Shown here one piece after another: positions 33,101-41,848 of a stretch of DNA of 59,164 nucleotides. Under the pieces are notes generated by a model. It made no database searches and was not told where the DNA came from. It worked only from the letters and a program-made list of their open reading frames with translations. This DNA comes from UBA1181 sp045617845. Lineage in GTDB: Bacteria; Bacteroidota; Bacteroidia; Bacteroidales; Paludibacteraceae. The stretch is taken from NCBI GenBank assembly GCA_045617845.1, contig JAZLJL010000039.1:1-59164 (forward strand), read 5' to 3'. The position numbers and the translations under genes are program-made. Within the stretch, counting starts at the first letter, position 1. Each line of letters begins with the position of its first letter.

Positions 33101-34127
33101 GGGAACCAGCTCCTTTTACAGCGCCATAACGCCACAAACCGGAGTTCTGGGTGCCGATCCAAATGTCACCATCACGGTCCTCAAAAAGCGTATGGACCTT
33201 TTTCAGTTCATCCACCTTGATATTGACAGGCTCCTGTTTCTCAAAATGCCATAAGTCATTCATGCATTCCCCGCGCCACAAGCCGCTACCGCTAGTACCC
33301 AGCCAAACACGGTTCTTAGAATCCTTCAGCAAAGCGGTGATGCACTTAAAGGGGGTATCAACCTTTTCGAAGCGCTCAATGGTTCCGTCATCCGCGACAT
33401 GAATCACGCCAAGGGATCCGATACTGGAAGACATCAATATCCTATTATGGTCAAGGACCACCATAGAAGAGACCATTTCATTAATCTCCTCCAAAAATTT
33501 CGGGCTACATATTTTATAATTCTTATCCCAAACACGGATACCAGGGAAAGAGCCAATCCAGATGCGTCCCCAATCATCCTCGAGCATGCTACATCCGAAA
33601 ATGTTCTTCGTAGCCTCAAAAGCCTGCGGGTCCTTCACGAAAACATCCGTATTCTCGTCATAGAAATAGATACCCTCGTTAGTGGTCAAGACCGTCCGGT
33701 TCCCACTAATAGGCACAATACCAGTAATGCACTTATAATAAGTGGAGTCGAAATCCTTCGGGGCGAGGTTAGCGAACGTGTCGGCCGCCTCGACATAAGA
33801 GAGCACCAAACCATTGTTTCCACCCAAGCACACCTTGCCGTTCTCCATGGTTTTAGCGAAAAGGATGTCATTACGGAAAAGGGAAGGATAATCTTCAAAG
33901 AAATAATTTTTAAAATGCACACCATCGAAACGATCTAGACCATATTCGGTCGCGATCCACATGAATCCGTTCTTATCTTGTGTTATAGAATGGACATAGT
34001 TACAACTCAAGCCCTCCTTCACCGTATAATGGTGAAAAGTAGCCCACTCCATCGCTTTAGCGGGGAAAACGAATAGGAGAAGTAAGAAAACTATATTTAC
34101 CCTAACCCTATTGGATAACATGCACAC
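30111..34127 (-). CDS. Hybrid two-component system regulator (HTCS 3)
   Basis: A 1338-residue one-protein two-component system. A signal peptide (about 1-25) precedes Reg_prop propeller repeats (NGFMWIATEYGLDRFDG and GDIWIGTQNSG types) and a Y_Y_Y domain. A transmembrane helix lies near 785-805, followed by a coiled linker rich in Lys/Glu. The kinase has His857 in AHDLKNPMFAIVGALE, then VLSNSAKF, DSGVGM and GTGLGFQM boxes. The receiver has Asp1145 (ISDVEMP), and an AraC-type HTH closes the protein. The HDLKNPMFAIV box and the PPWWKTWWF segment before the membrane helix closely match HTCS 1, so the two are probably paralogues. No polysaccharide-utilisation genes adjoin it. Confidence 0.95.
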   Translation of the reverse strand: MCMLSNRVRVNIVFLLLLFVFPAKAMEWATFHHYTVKEGLSCNYVHSITQDKNGFMWIATEYGLDRFDGVHFKNYFFEDYPSLFRNDILFAKTMENGKVCLGGNNGLVLSYVEAADTFANLAPKDFDSTYYKCITGIVPISGNRTVLTTNEGIYFYDENTDVFVKDPQAFEATKNIFGCSMLEDDWGRIWIGSFPGIRVWDKNYKICSPKFLEEINEMVSSMVVLDHNRILMSSSIGSLGVIHVADDGTIERFEKVDTPFKCITALLKDSKNRVWLGTSGSGLWRGECMNDLWHFEKQEPVNIKVDELKKVHTLFEDRDGDIWIGTQNSGLWRYGAVKGAGSLHSSDMGFPLVDGTSFAEDERGNIIVCADGHGFYLLSPDLKILRHVQTEDGLPSNNVLSAQKGADGKIWLASWGGDPCTYDTETGKIVDYPFKGIGFPYSTSKVLCCFQNGEVGVGLAGDGVYFLPPNSTSWYHQRFDNDPKIASEDRWVEHVMETKQGVRWVVTSRSVWRQGTDGRYRATFPDIDATQSHNPLLMFQAASDDMGNLFVVSSRGVLRFLADGSSFEWLDFLPSGHYSSILLGKDGHFWTSGSNGILHFDYNTKSYKQVLLDDRCRNRNFFTSRAAFQDSKGRFYFGSTEGFLVFDPTLIHEMPNVDYLSFSDLYLFGQRVAPNSEQLPFPLSQTKELVLNYDETNVQILFDVLDFSGLNNVDASYRIIGLDRRWVDLGDKREVKISHLPFGEYDLEVKANRRDGVADPKTISLHIKVLPPWWKTWWFTLLVVAFVISSAVIILYYRFRSIVKQRELLAKKVAERTKELDESNKLLEQKQQFIEQRNLELLDVLREKDRLISVVAHDLKNPMFAIVGALEGVLRKKETSPNTWKILNDTYLSAFNLQSVMVKLLEWARGKQTDVACHLQNISLRQILAEVNDLLKGVMSDKGITVNCVCDVAHKIYVDPRMIGTAIRNVLSNSAKFTPQGGSINILAQEFPKYVCLTITDSGVGMTPEQVDDLMKDGEHQSTLGTNNEKGTGLGFQMTKDFVRKSGGQIVLTSEVGKGTTIVLTLPKSDEPVEIAASSCIEESAIEVNTELLDGNTVMVVDDDSLILNNLKEMLEPYVQVIVATNGEEGYRLALSEKPDIIISDVEMPVMDGIEMYNRLRNDSSSAGVPLIFLSARTEEDDRLRGLSSGAIDYVTKPFAARELLMKLNNILQWRRRQQQDVLSHNLRDNRIDAETNSLLRSILEVVERRYQEPEFSVDDIADSLAMSKSSLSRKLKSITDKTPLEVIAEFRLHRAQEMLKSGSSVSDAAYAVGFNDPLYFSRKYRAFFGYPPSHEEE

Positions 34128-34141
34128 GTAAATAATTGTCG

Positions 34142-34149
34142 CAAAAATA
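34142..34149 (-). promoter_or_regulatory. Putative promoter (-7 box) of HTCS 3
   Basis: Minus-strand TATTTTTG matches TAnnTTTG only about 15-22 bp before the start codon, implying a very short leader. Confidence 0.35.
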
Positions 34150-34280
34150 TAAAAATTCGGGGAATAATCACTAAAGTTTTTGCGATGAAATCGATAAAAA
34201 TTGGTGAATAAAATCCGCGAGGAACCACAATCCGCAAAAATTTAAACCAATATCATACACCCACATATAGAAAAAAGAAG

Positions 34281-34288
34281 TAACTTTG
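34281..34288 (+). promoter_or_regulatory. Putative promoter (-7 box) of glyA
   Basis: TAACTTTG followed by CGGCGTG fits TAnnTTTG, 37 bp upstream of the chosen ATG at 34325. That argues against translation from the upstream TTG at 34286. Confidence 0.5.
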
Positions 34289-34324
34289 CGGCGTGAAATT
34301 AACATTAACTATAATAAATCCTTT

Positions 34325-35605
34325 ATGGTAAGAGACACAGCAATTTTCGACATCATCGAGAAAGAGCATCAGCGTCAGCTCAAAGGAATTGAGTTAATCG
34401 CTTCTGAGAACTTCGTAAGTGATCAGGTGATGCAAGCAATGGGAAGTTATCTAACAAACAAGTACGCTGAGGGTTACATCGGACACCGTCATTATGGTGG
34501 TTGCGAGGTAGTCGACATGAGCGAAGGCTTGGCAATCGAACGTCTTTGCAAGCTTTACGGTGCCGAGTACGCAAACGTACAGCCTCACTCTGGCGCTCAA
34601 GCTAATGGTGCTGTCCTTCTTGCAGTTCTTAATCCTGGCGACAAATTCATGGGCTTGGATTTGGCTCATGGTGGTCACCTTTCACACGGATCTTTGGTAA
34701 ACACTTCAGGTTTGATCTACAAACCAGTGCCTTATTTCTTGAACAAGGAGACTGGCCGCGTCGATTACGACGAAATGGAGAAGACCGCAAAGGCAGAACG
34801 TCCAAAATTGATTATCGGTGGAGGTTCAGCTTACTCACGCGAGTGGGATTACGCACGCATGCGTAAAATCGCTGATGAGGTTGGTGCGCTCCTTATGATT
34901 GATATGGCGCACCCTGCCGGTCTAATCGCAGCAGGTTTGCTTGACAACCCATTGAAATATGCTCACATCGTGACATCCACCACACATAAGACATTGCGTG
35001 GTCCTCGCGGTGGTATCATCCTCTTAGGCAAGGACTTCGACAATCCTTGGGGTAAAGTTACCAAGAAGGGTGTTATCCGCAAGATGTCCTCAATCTTAAA
35101 TTCAGCTGTATTCCCAGGCATGCAGGGTGGTCCACTCGAGCACGTCATCGCCGCTAAGGCTGTCGCATTCGGAGAGGCTCTCCAACCTGAGTTCAAGACA
35201 TACCAGACTCAAGTAAAGAAGAATGCGGCTGTTATGGCCCAAGCATTCGTCGACAAAGGTTACGCTGTCGTTTCCGGCGGTACTGACAACCACTCGATGT
35301 TGATCGACCTTCGTCCTAAGTTCCCTGAGTTGACAGGTAAGATGGCTGAGACCGCTTTGGTCGCAGCTGACATCACGACCAACATGAACATGGTGCCATT
35401 CGACACCCGTTCAGCATTCCAGACATCAGGTCTACGTTTCGGTACTCCAGCAATCACTACCCGTGGCGCTAAGGAGGATTTGATGGTTGAGATCGTTGAG
35501 ATGATCGACACTGTCCTCACTAACCCAGAGAGCGAAGCTAACATCAAGGCAGTTCGTGAAAAGGTTAACGCAACCATGAAGAACTATCCTTTGTTCGCTT
35601 GGTAA
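34325..35605 (+). CDS. glyA: Serine hydroxymethyltransferase
   Basis: Converts serine and tetrahydrofolate to glycine and methylene-tetrahydrofolate, the main cytoplasmic source of one-carbon units. It has 426 residues from the ATG at 34325. The PLP lysine is Lys222 in VTSTTHKTLRGPRGG. Other signatures are LIASENFVS, YAEGYIGHRHYGGCE, QPHSGAQAN, DLAHGGHLSHG and MIDMAHPAGL. Codon choice is visibly different from neighbouring regulators (many GGT, GCT and CGT codons), as expected for a highly expressed gene. It is monocistronic and ended by a strong terminator. Confidence 0.98.
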   Translation: MVRDTAIFDIIEKEHQRQLKGIELIASENFVSDQVMQAMGSYLTNKYAEGYIGHRHYGGCEVVDMSEGLAIERLCKLYGAEYANVQPHSGAQANGAVLLAVLNPGDKFMGLDLAHGGHLSHGSLVNTSGLIYKPVPYFLNKETGRVDYDEMEKTAKAERPKLIIGGGSAYSREWDYARMRKIADEVGALLMIDMAHPAGLIAAGLLDNPLKYAHIVTSTTHKTLRGPRGGIILLGKDFDNPWGKVTKKGVIRKMSSILNSAVFPGMQGGPLEHVIAAKAVAFGEALQPEFKTYQTQVKKNAAVMAQAFVDKGYAVVSGGTDNHSMLIDLRPKFPELTGKMAETALVAADITTNMNMVPFDTRSAFQTSGLRFGTPAITTRGAKEDLMVEIVEMIDTVLTNPESEANIKAVREKVNATMKNYPLFAW

Positions 35606-35626
35606 TCAATCAACGAATAGATAAAG

Positions 35627-35656
35627 AAAGGCTGCTCACACGGGCAGCCTTTTTTT
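35627..35656 (+). terminator. Intrinsic terminator of glyA
   Basis: Nine-bp stem AAAGGCTGC / GCAGCCTTT with an 8-base loop, followed by a T run. Confidence 0.9.
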
Positions 35657-35732
35657 GTTGTCAAAGGGAAGGAAGCATCGACTTTCCAACGTTCTATTCA
35701 TAAAGAATGGCATGAAACAAGGAGTGCCACAT

Positions 35733-35764
35733 AAAAAAGATGCGCAGCACTAATGCTGCGCATC
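35733..35764 (-). terminator. Intrinsic terminator of the surface-protein pair
   Basis: Ten-bp perfect stem GATGCGCAGC / GCTGCGCATC with a 6-base loop (35739-35764), followed on the minus strand by six T. It ends leftward transcription from 41471. Confidence 0.9.
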
Positions 35765-35825
35765 CTCAAAAAAATATCCTAAAACTCCCGAGTCACATAT
35801 TACTCGAACATTAACCTAGAAATCA

Positions 35826-38204
35826 TTACTTCACGTCACGTACTAGGCGGACGGAACATTCAGTTGTACGATATGCCAAAGACATACCAAGTGAGACCAT
35901 ATAGTAGGCTCTAGTAAATGAAGAAAAATCTTCATCATATGAGGAAAGCCCCATATCGACAATCCAAGCTATATCATTTTCTTTTGCGGAAGAAGACCAA
36001 TATGCACCATCGGTCCAAGAAGATCTAGTATATTCGATATAATCATGATAAGAAAAGGAATTAAATATTCCAGCGCAAGGCAAGAATACCGCTCCCTGTG
36101 ATTCCAAAACGGACCATTGACTTAGGGTATATACGTTAATGTCGTATCCGTTCAACAAATCCATATCGGCATGTTTAACATCCACCACATCAGAAGAATT
36201 ACTCCAATCATCTGGTAATAACACCCAACCATCCACATTATCAACAACAGCTGGCACAGCAAGTTCTAGACCATTTTTCTTTCTATTGAGGAGATATGTC
36301 CACTCTTCGTTCGTAAGAGTACGCCAAATATTCGGTGTGTTACCGCCATTGGATATCGGGTTATTGACCCCCCAGTCATATTTAGTTCCATCTATATTCT
36401 CAGAACCGAGACCATACATTTCATCATAATAAAAGGTCCTCAGAGGATCAGCCGAATATCCAGAAGACGCCCAATTAAAACGGTCAGTCCATCCATCTTC
36501 AAAATCCCGTGAATACCAAAATCCATCTACACTAATCTTATCATATTGGTTCTCAGCGAAACGCCATACTTTTGAATCTCTGTTATATTGAAGATTTCCC
36601 TTAGAAAAATTAACTTGTTTAGACTCGGATACAGAGAACTTTCCGGAGAGGAGACCCGCCGTCATGTCCACATTTGAAAGATCGACATTTTCATCCGGAC
36701 GATAATTGTTCGGAATAAAACCTGTGGTATCACTATAATCTACAGCAATCGTCTCTCCGCTCATGATTTTGTCCGCAACACTAACATCTACGGTCGCCAA
36801 ACGCACAAACATCAAGTCTCTACCACAATAACATACATAAAAGACAAAGTCATTGTCATACCAACCATCATCATAATATATAGGATCAGTACGGTCAACA
36901 ACCAAGTTCAAATACGACCCATCCATATCACTAGACCAATATTTTGAGCATGGGAAAAACACTGCCCCTGCGGTTTCCATCTTAGACCAAGCTAATTTAT
37001 CATAGACGTTTACCGTGAAGTCCGATGCACGTGGCGAAAAGGAAACACCTGATGGGAGAGCCCAATCATCCGGCAAAATGACATATCCCTTCATGCCATC
37101 CACCACAATTCTGGAATAAAGTTCTTCCGCATTATTCCTTTGATGGAAAAGATAAGTCCAATCAGTCCAAGAAAGAGTTTGCCATTGATTTTCAGTATTT
37201 CCTCCATTAACAATAGGGTGAAGCCCCCAATCAGAAGAACCTAAATTATAGACAGGCGATTCATATCCATACCAATACGGAAAGGTTTCAAAAGGGCACT
37301 CCGGATAATCTACGCCCGTTCCAAATTCAAAAAGATCAACCCAAGCATTGGTAGGGGACATCCAATAATCTTTATAACTTTTGCTTAAAGTATCAAACTG
37401 AGTCTCCGCAAAACGCCAGACATTGTTTTTCTCATGATACTGCAAAACACCCTGGGAGAAATGCACTTGTTTATCTTCACTGATCGAGAACTTACCCGGC
37501 AGCACACCATTCTTCGCCGCAGACTTGAATGATGCAGCAGCGATGGAGTCAGCCTTGGCAGCCGCGATGGAGTCAGCCCTAGCCGCAGCGATGGAGTCAG
37601 CTATTGCCGCAGCAATGGAGTCAGCCCTGGCCGCAGCGATGGAATCAGCTATTGCCGCAGCGATGGAGTCAGCCCTAGCCGCAGCGATGGAGTCAGCTAA
37701 CGCAATAGAATCAGCCCTGGCCGCAGCGATGGAATCCCTCTCAGCGAAAGACCGCTCGATTTGGTCCGAGATCATTTTTGTCAAGTAAGTTTCATTCACC
37801 TTCTCCGCCAAGGATGCCTTCTGCGCATACAAAGCATAAGGCACGCTCAACAACTGGGAAGTGACGGAAATGGTCTTTCCGTTCATATCGACAGAGGAAT
37901 TGATAAAAAACGGACCTTTACTCCAATCGATTGAAGAGAAATCGTCCGATGAAGTTCCGGCTCCGACTTCTAGCGTAACGACACCATTACTAGTTGTAGA
38001 CGTGTTGTGAGTCTCCGAATAGACAGCAGCCCCGTTTGCGGAACCTTGTAGAATGGATACCTGGACATCCAAAGCTTGGTCAGAGACCACCTCTCCTGCC
38101 CCATTCCGTATAACCGCTTGATACGTCAACTTCTGCGGGGCTTGCGCCAACAGCGACACTATTCCTAAAAGCGCCGCTGCGACAATCACAAAAATTTTTT
38201 TCAT
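35826..38204 (-). CDS. Repeat-rich secreted protein with duplicated C-terminal domain (paralogue A)
   Basis: A 792-residue exported protein with a signal peptide (about 1-20). A conserved N-terminal domain (QKLTYQAVIRNGAGEVVSDQALDV to LLSVPYALYA) is of a type common at the start of Bacteroidota surface proteins. A low-complexity stalk of ADSIAAAR/I octapeptides (about 155-225) follows. Two copies of one domain come next (about 228-470 and 530-792), each opening LPGKFSIS or LSGKFSVSE-KQV-FS-G-LQY-WRFAE. The last one ends SVRLVRDVK. The ending and the YWSS motif recall DUF1566/FISUMP-like domains. It lies 116 bp after its paralogue in the same orientation. Role unknown; adhesion or ligand binding is inference. 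Confidence 0.75.
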   Translation of the reverse strand: MKKIFVIVAAALLGIVSLLAQAPQKLTYQAVIRNGAGEVVSDQALDVQVSILQGSANGAAVYSETHNTSTTSNGVVTLEVGAGTSSDDFSSIDWSKGPFFINSSVDMNGKTISVTSQLLSVPYALYAQKASLAEKVNETYLTKMISDQIERSFAERDSIAAARADSIALADSIAAARADSIAAAIADSIAAARADSIAAAIADSIAAARADSIAAAKADSIAAASFKSAAKNGVLPGKFSISEDKQVHFSQGVLQYHEKNNVWRFAETQFDTLSKSYKDYWMSPTNAWVDLFEFGTGVDYPECPFETFPYWYGYESPVYNLGSSDWGLHPIVNGGNTENQWQTLSWTDWTYLFHQRNNAEELYSRIVVDGMKGYVILPDDWALPSGVSFSPRASDFTVNVYDKLAWSKMETAGAVFFPCSKYWSSDMDGSYLNLVVDRTDPIYYDDGWYDNDFVFYVCYCGRDLMFVRLATVDVSVADKIMSGETIAVDYSDTTGFIPNNYRPDENVDLSNVDMTAGLLSGKFSVSESKQVNFSKGNLQYNRDSKVWRFAENQYDKISVDGFWYSRDFEDGWTDRFNWASSGYSADPLRTFYYDEMYGLGSENIDGTKYDWGVNNPISNGGNTPNIWRTLTNEEWTYLLNRKKNGLELAVPAVVDNVDGWVLLPDDWSNSSDVVDVKHADMDLLNGYDINVYTLSQWSVLESQGAVFLPCAGIFNSFSYHDYIEYTRSSWTDGAYWSSSAKENDIAWIVDMGLSSYDEDFSSFTRAYYMVSLGMSLAYRTTECSVRLVRDVK
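37531..37745 (-). repeat. 24-bp tandem repeat encoding the ADSIAAAR/I stalk
   Basis: About nine in-frame copies of a 24-bp unit, one shortened to 18 bp, alternate Arg and Ile or Lys at the eighth residue. Units are almost identical at DNA level, so copy number can change by slippage without frameshift. The opposite strand gives an artefactual MESALAAA frame. Confidence 0.9.
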
Positions 38205-38320
38205 GTTTAATATTACAATTGTATGTTTTTTACAAAATTCATTAGAACCGAAAGCAAGCGAACCTCACACCATCATGGAGCAAAGATTTCACTTTCAAAT
38301 TCTCTTTCACGAAGGGCTCA

Positions 38321-40933
38321 TCATTTCACGTCACGAACCAAACGGACGGAAAAAGCCGGCTTCCTTGACGCATAACTCAAGCCATCGGCGATATCATATC
38401 TTGTTGAGTCCCACTTGTATATACCAAAACTTACCAAATAAGCACGATAATCTTCATAAGCAGTAGTGGACCAATATCCCCCAGCGTTCCAATACTCCAT
38501 ATCATAATCGAACTCCAAGTTGTATCGATTAGTACCTGCGCTAGGCAAAAAGACAACGCCTAACGACTCCATGCGGGACCATAATTCATCAGAATAAACA
38601 TTATCTTCGTAAACATATGTATTACCATTATAAGGAATGTCATCTACAAAGGTCCAATCATCCGGCAAAAAAACAAATCCGTCCGTGCCATTGACTTTGG
38701 CAGGAGCATCCAAAGGAACGCCATTTTTCTCCCTTTTCAAAAGATAAAACCACTCATCCTTGGTAAGCGTTCGCCAAATGTTCGGAGTGTTACCTCCATT
38801 AGAAATGGCATTGTTCACACCCCAATCATATTTTGTGCCAGCTATATCTTCAAGTCCAGCACCTAAATAGTAAGGGCTTGGGAATAACGCAGTCGGTTCA
38901 AACGCATAACCGGATGTCGCCCAACTAAACAAATCATTCCATCCATCACGATAGTAGACATCCATATCAAAAAGGCCAGCTCCTATGAAGTCATTCTGCG
39001 TCTCGGCGAAGCGCCAGATTTTCGACTCGGAATGATACTGAAGATTACCTTTGGAAAAAACGATCTGTTTGGATTCGGAAATGGAAAATTTACCAGGAAG
39101 CACACCTTCCTCCATATTCACATTGGTTAAATCGACATTACCATCAGGTAAATAATCATTTTCATCTTCGACAACCGAATAGTTATCCTCCACGACCAAA
39201 TCCACGATGGAACTATCCCCTATGATCTTTTGTGCCTCGCGATCACTGATGACTAGACGAACCGGCAAAAAACTAGAAACACTTGCATAGTCCAAGTCAG
39301 AATATTCAGGGAAAAAATCCCCCATTTTTTCAGTAAAAGAAATTGCATTCCAATCTGACACATATGCTCCTATCCAATAAGAGTCACAAGGGAAGAAGAC
39401 AGCGCCCAAAGCTTCTAAATCAGACCACTGTTTCTCGTCATAGACATTAACAGAAAAGCCATGGGCCCTTGGCGTAAAGATGAAATCGGGAGTCGCTTCC
39501 CAGTCATCAGGCAAGAGAAGGAACCCTTTAACACCTTCAACAGTAGCTTTGGAGTAGAGGTTTTCGGCATTTTCACGTTCAGTAAACACCCCCCACCAAA
39601 AAAACATATCCGTCAAAGACCACACACCTGTTTGGTTTCCCCCGTTGGAAATGGCATTATGATATCCCCAATCGTAATCAGAAGTAAATGAAATAGGGAC
39701 ATCATCATAATACAACTCACGTCCCAAATAAGGATTAGACGGGTACCAACCATCATATCCGGACGTGGCGTATTCGAAACGATCCACCCATGCGTCAGTA
39801 GGATATTTCCGATAATCGACATAAGACTTACCTAAAGTCTCCAACTGGTCTTTCGCGAAACGCCAAATATCCTTTTTCGCATGATACTGCAAAACGCCTT
39901 GGGAAAAATGGTAACCATTGAACACACCAGGTAATATGCCATGCTTTGCGACAGAACGCTTAACGGTATCCGTCGGCGTAACGACCGGAACCACCGCTGT
40001 CGTATCAACAGGATCCACGTCAGAAGTGTCCTGTTGATGAGGCACTGTATCTTCGAGAGGGATGAACGGCAACTGAATAGAGTCTGGCCTATCCACTGGA
40101 GGGACCACGACAGAGGTGTCGATTGGATTGAGAGTATCGTCAACTTCAGGAGCGATAATCGGAAGTTCATTTAATGATTTCAAGTATTCCTCAAGTGCGC
40201 TCAAACGTTTATCCCTCTCCTCCAAGGCTGTCTGTATATGCGCCTCCAAGAACGCATCCAAGGAATCCTCGTCCACTTTTTTGGACAAGGAAGAATTCAT
40301 CTCATCCAAGGCTGCCTGCACACGCGCCCCCACGAACGCATCCAACGAATCATCATCCACTTTTTTGGACAAGGAGGAATTCATCTCCTCCAAGGCTGCC
40401 TGAACTTGCGCATCCACGAGCGCGTCCAAGGAATCCACATCCACTTTTTTGGACAAGGAAGAATTCATCTCATCCAAGGCTGCTTGTACGCGCGCCTCTA
40501 CGAACGCATTCAAGTAATCCTCGTCCACTTTATTTGCCAAAAATGATTTGTAAGCGTACAACGCATATGGTACGCTAAGCAACTGGGAAGTGACGGAAAT
40601 GGTCTTGCCATTAAGTTCAGTTGTTGAACGAATGAAGAAAGGTCCATTGCTCCAATCGATGGAAGAGAAATTGTCAGTAGTGACACCACCACCGATTTCC
40701 AAAGTCACCACCCCATTGGCAGACGTACTAGTTGAATGCGTTTCTGAATAAACAGCCACTCCATCTACAGAGCCTTTAAGGATAGTGACATTCACATCCA
40801 AGTTTTGGTCTGAGACCACATTCCCCGCACTATTCCGTAAAACCGCCTGATACGATAGTTTCTGTGGGATTTGCGCCGACAAAGACACTATACCCAATAG
40901 CATCATTGCAACAATCGCAATTATTTTTTTCAT
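38321..40933 (-). CDS. Repeat-rich secreted protein with coiled-coil stalk (paralogue B)
   Basis: An 870-residue paralogue of the preceding protein with the same signal peptide, N-terminal domain (QKLSYQAVLRNSAGNVVSDQNLDV) and two C-terminal domains ending SVRLVRDVK. The stalk is different: four 28-residue units (VDxDSLDAFVxARVQAALDE type, about 136-250), each exactly four heptads and so probably a coiled coil. A Pro/Asp/Val/Thr-rich linker follows (about 265-330). Second gene of the leftward unit that begins with the 153-residue T9SS protein, 76 bp upstream. The duplicated pair with exchanged stalks suggests modular surface fibres; function unknown. Confidence 0.75.
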   Translation of the reverse strand: MKKIIAIVAMMLLGIVSLSAQIPQKLSYQAVLRNSAGNVVSDQNLDVNVTILKGSVDGVAVYSETHSTSTSANGVVTLEIGGGVTTDNFSSIDWSNGPFFIRSTTELNGKTISVTSQLLSVPYALYAYKSFLANKVDEDYLNAFVEARVQAALDEMNSSLSKKVDVDSLDALVDAQVQAALEEMNSSLSKKVDDDSLDAFVGARVQAALDEMNSSLSKKVDEDSLDAFLEAHIQTALEERDKRLSALEEYLKSLNELPIIAPEVDDTLNPIDTSVVVPPVDRPDSIQLPFIPLEDTVPHQQDTSDVDPVDTTAVVPVVTPTDTVKRSVAKHGILPGVFNGYHFSQGVLQYHAKKDIWRFAKDQLETLGKSYVDYRKYPTDAWVDRFEYATSGYDGWYPSNPYLGRELYYDDVPISFTSDYDWGYHNAISNGGNQTGVWSLTDMFFWWGVFTERENAENLYSKATVEGVKGFLLLPDDWEATPDFIFTPRAHGFSVNVYDEKQWSDLEALGAVFFPCDSYWIGAYVSDWNAISFTEKMGDFFPEYSDLDYASVSSFLPVRLVISDREAQKIIGDSSIVDLVVEDNYSVVEDENDYLPDGNVDLTNVNMEEGVLPGKFSISESKQIVFSKGNLQYHSESKIWRFAETQNDFIGAGLFDMDVYYRDGWNDLFSWATSGYAFEPTALFPSPYYLGAGLEDIAGTKYDWGVNNAISNGGNTPNIWRTLTKDEWFYLLKREKNGVPLDAPAKVNGTDGFVFLPDDWTFVDDIPYNGNTYVYEDNVYSDELWSRMESLGVVFLPSAGTNRYNLEFDYDMEYWNAGGYWSTTAYEDYRAYLVSFGIYKWDSTRYDIADGLSYASRKPAFSVRLVRDVK
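40185..40535 (-). repeat. 84-bp tandem repeat encoding four 28-residue coiled-coil units
   Basis: Four in-frame 84-bp units encode VD-D-L-A-V-A-VQAALDEMNSSLSKK. The first three are nearly identical and the last diverges (EERDKRLSAL). The 28-residue length equals four heptads. Confidence 0.85.
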
Positions 40934-41009
40934 GTGTAATAATAAGTTAGTTTAAAAATTTGATCTATTTAATATCGTCGACTAGCACTGCTACTCAATT
41001 GCAATTCAA

Positions 41010-41471
41010 TCAGTCCTTGACTATGCTAAACGTCTTGACAATCTTGTTTCCAAGTCTCAAAGTAAGATGATAAAGTCCAGACGCAAAATGTGAGAAATCT
41101 ATGGATGTCGAGCTATCCCTAACAGACGAAGAAATGAGCATTTTCCCCTCCCCGTTGGTCAAAGTCATCGTCAACCCCTTCATCTCGCCGGTCATCAACA
41201 TGAGAACATCCTTCGTAGGGTTAGGATAGACAGAGAGCAAAGAGACATCCGTGAATTCAGTTCCAGTAACCACGGCGACATGATACTGAACAAGAGCTCC
41301 CGTGGAGAGAGCGCCGTCTTCCGACTCCAAATTAACGACATTCCCCACCACATGAGACATAGTCAAATCATTTTGAGATTTCTCGGAAGCCGAACTATAC
41401 ACATTTGACTGGGAGAGACAAAGCGTAGGCAAACTTGCCATCGTCATCAGCAATAAAACCTGCTTGAACAT
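41010..41471 (-). CDS. Small secreted protein with T9SS type A sorting domain
   Basis: 153 residues: a signal peptide (about 1-20, ending LCLSQ), a short polar region of about 50 residues, and a complete type A sorting domain over the last 75 (LLSVYPNPTKDVLML, MTLTNGEGKML, IDFSHFASGLYHLTLR, KTFSIVKD). With almost no passenger domain it may be a small surface protein or a remnant of a larger one. First gene of the leftward group ending at 35826. Confidence 0.8.
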   Translation of the reverse strand: MFKQVLLLMTMASLPTLCLSQSNVYSSASEKSQNDLTMSHVVGNVVNLESEDGALSTGALVQYHVAVVTGTEFTDVSLLSVYPNPTKDVLMLMTGEMKGLTMTLTNGEGKMLISSSVRDSSTSIDFSHFASGLYHLTLRLGNKIVKTFSIVKD

Positions 41472-41848
41472 ACTTTAAATAATAATGGTTATTAGTTTAA
41501 TTATAAAATCAATAAAAAAGGCGTATGCATGTATACCTATAACCTAACACAACTAAAACCCAACTCTTCATAAACCTCCATTAGGACAAGTCCAAATACA
41601 CATTAACCATATCGTCCAATCATATCGTTTGCAAAGATAAATAATTAATTAACAGAAATCAAAGAAATAATATTTTTTTACAAAACAAAAACAAAAAAAT
41701 CAACAAGAGGCGGAATTAACCCACAAACAGTTAAAGGAAGCCAACGGAACCACACAAATTTATATCTAGAAGTAATTAAAATTACCCAATAAAGTCAAAA
41801 TAAACTATTAAAAGCATATCTTTGGGAAAAAGGAAAAATAATATTACG
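41472..41848. other. 377-bp AT-rich divergent intergenic region
   Basis: Strongly AT-rich. On the plus strand TATCTTTG (41817-41824) fits the -7 consensus just ahead of the LRR protein gene. No other structure is recognised. Confidence 0.5.

Noticed and set aside
37525..37788. Plus-strand frame of repeated MESALAAA units
   Set aside because: It is the antisense shadow of the 24-bp repeat encoding ADSIAAAR in the real minus-strand gene.
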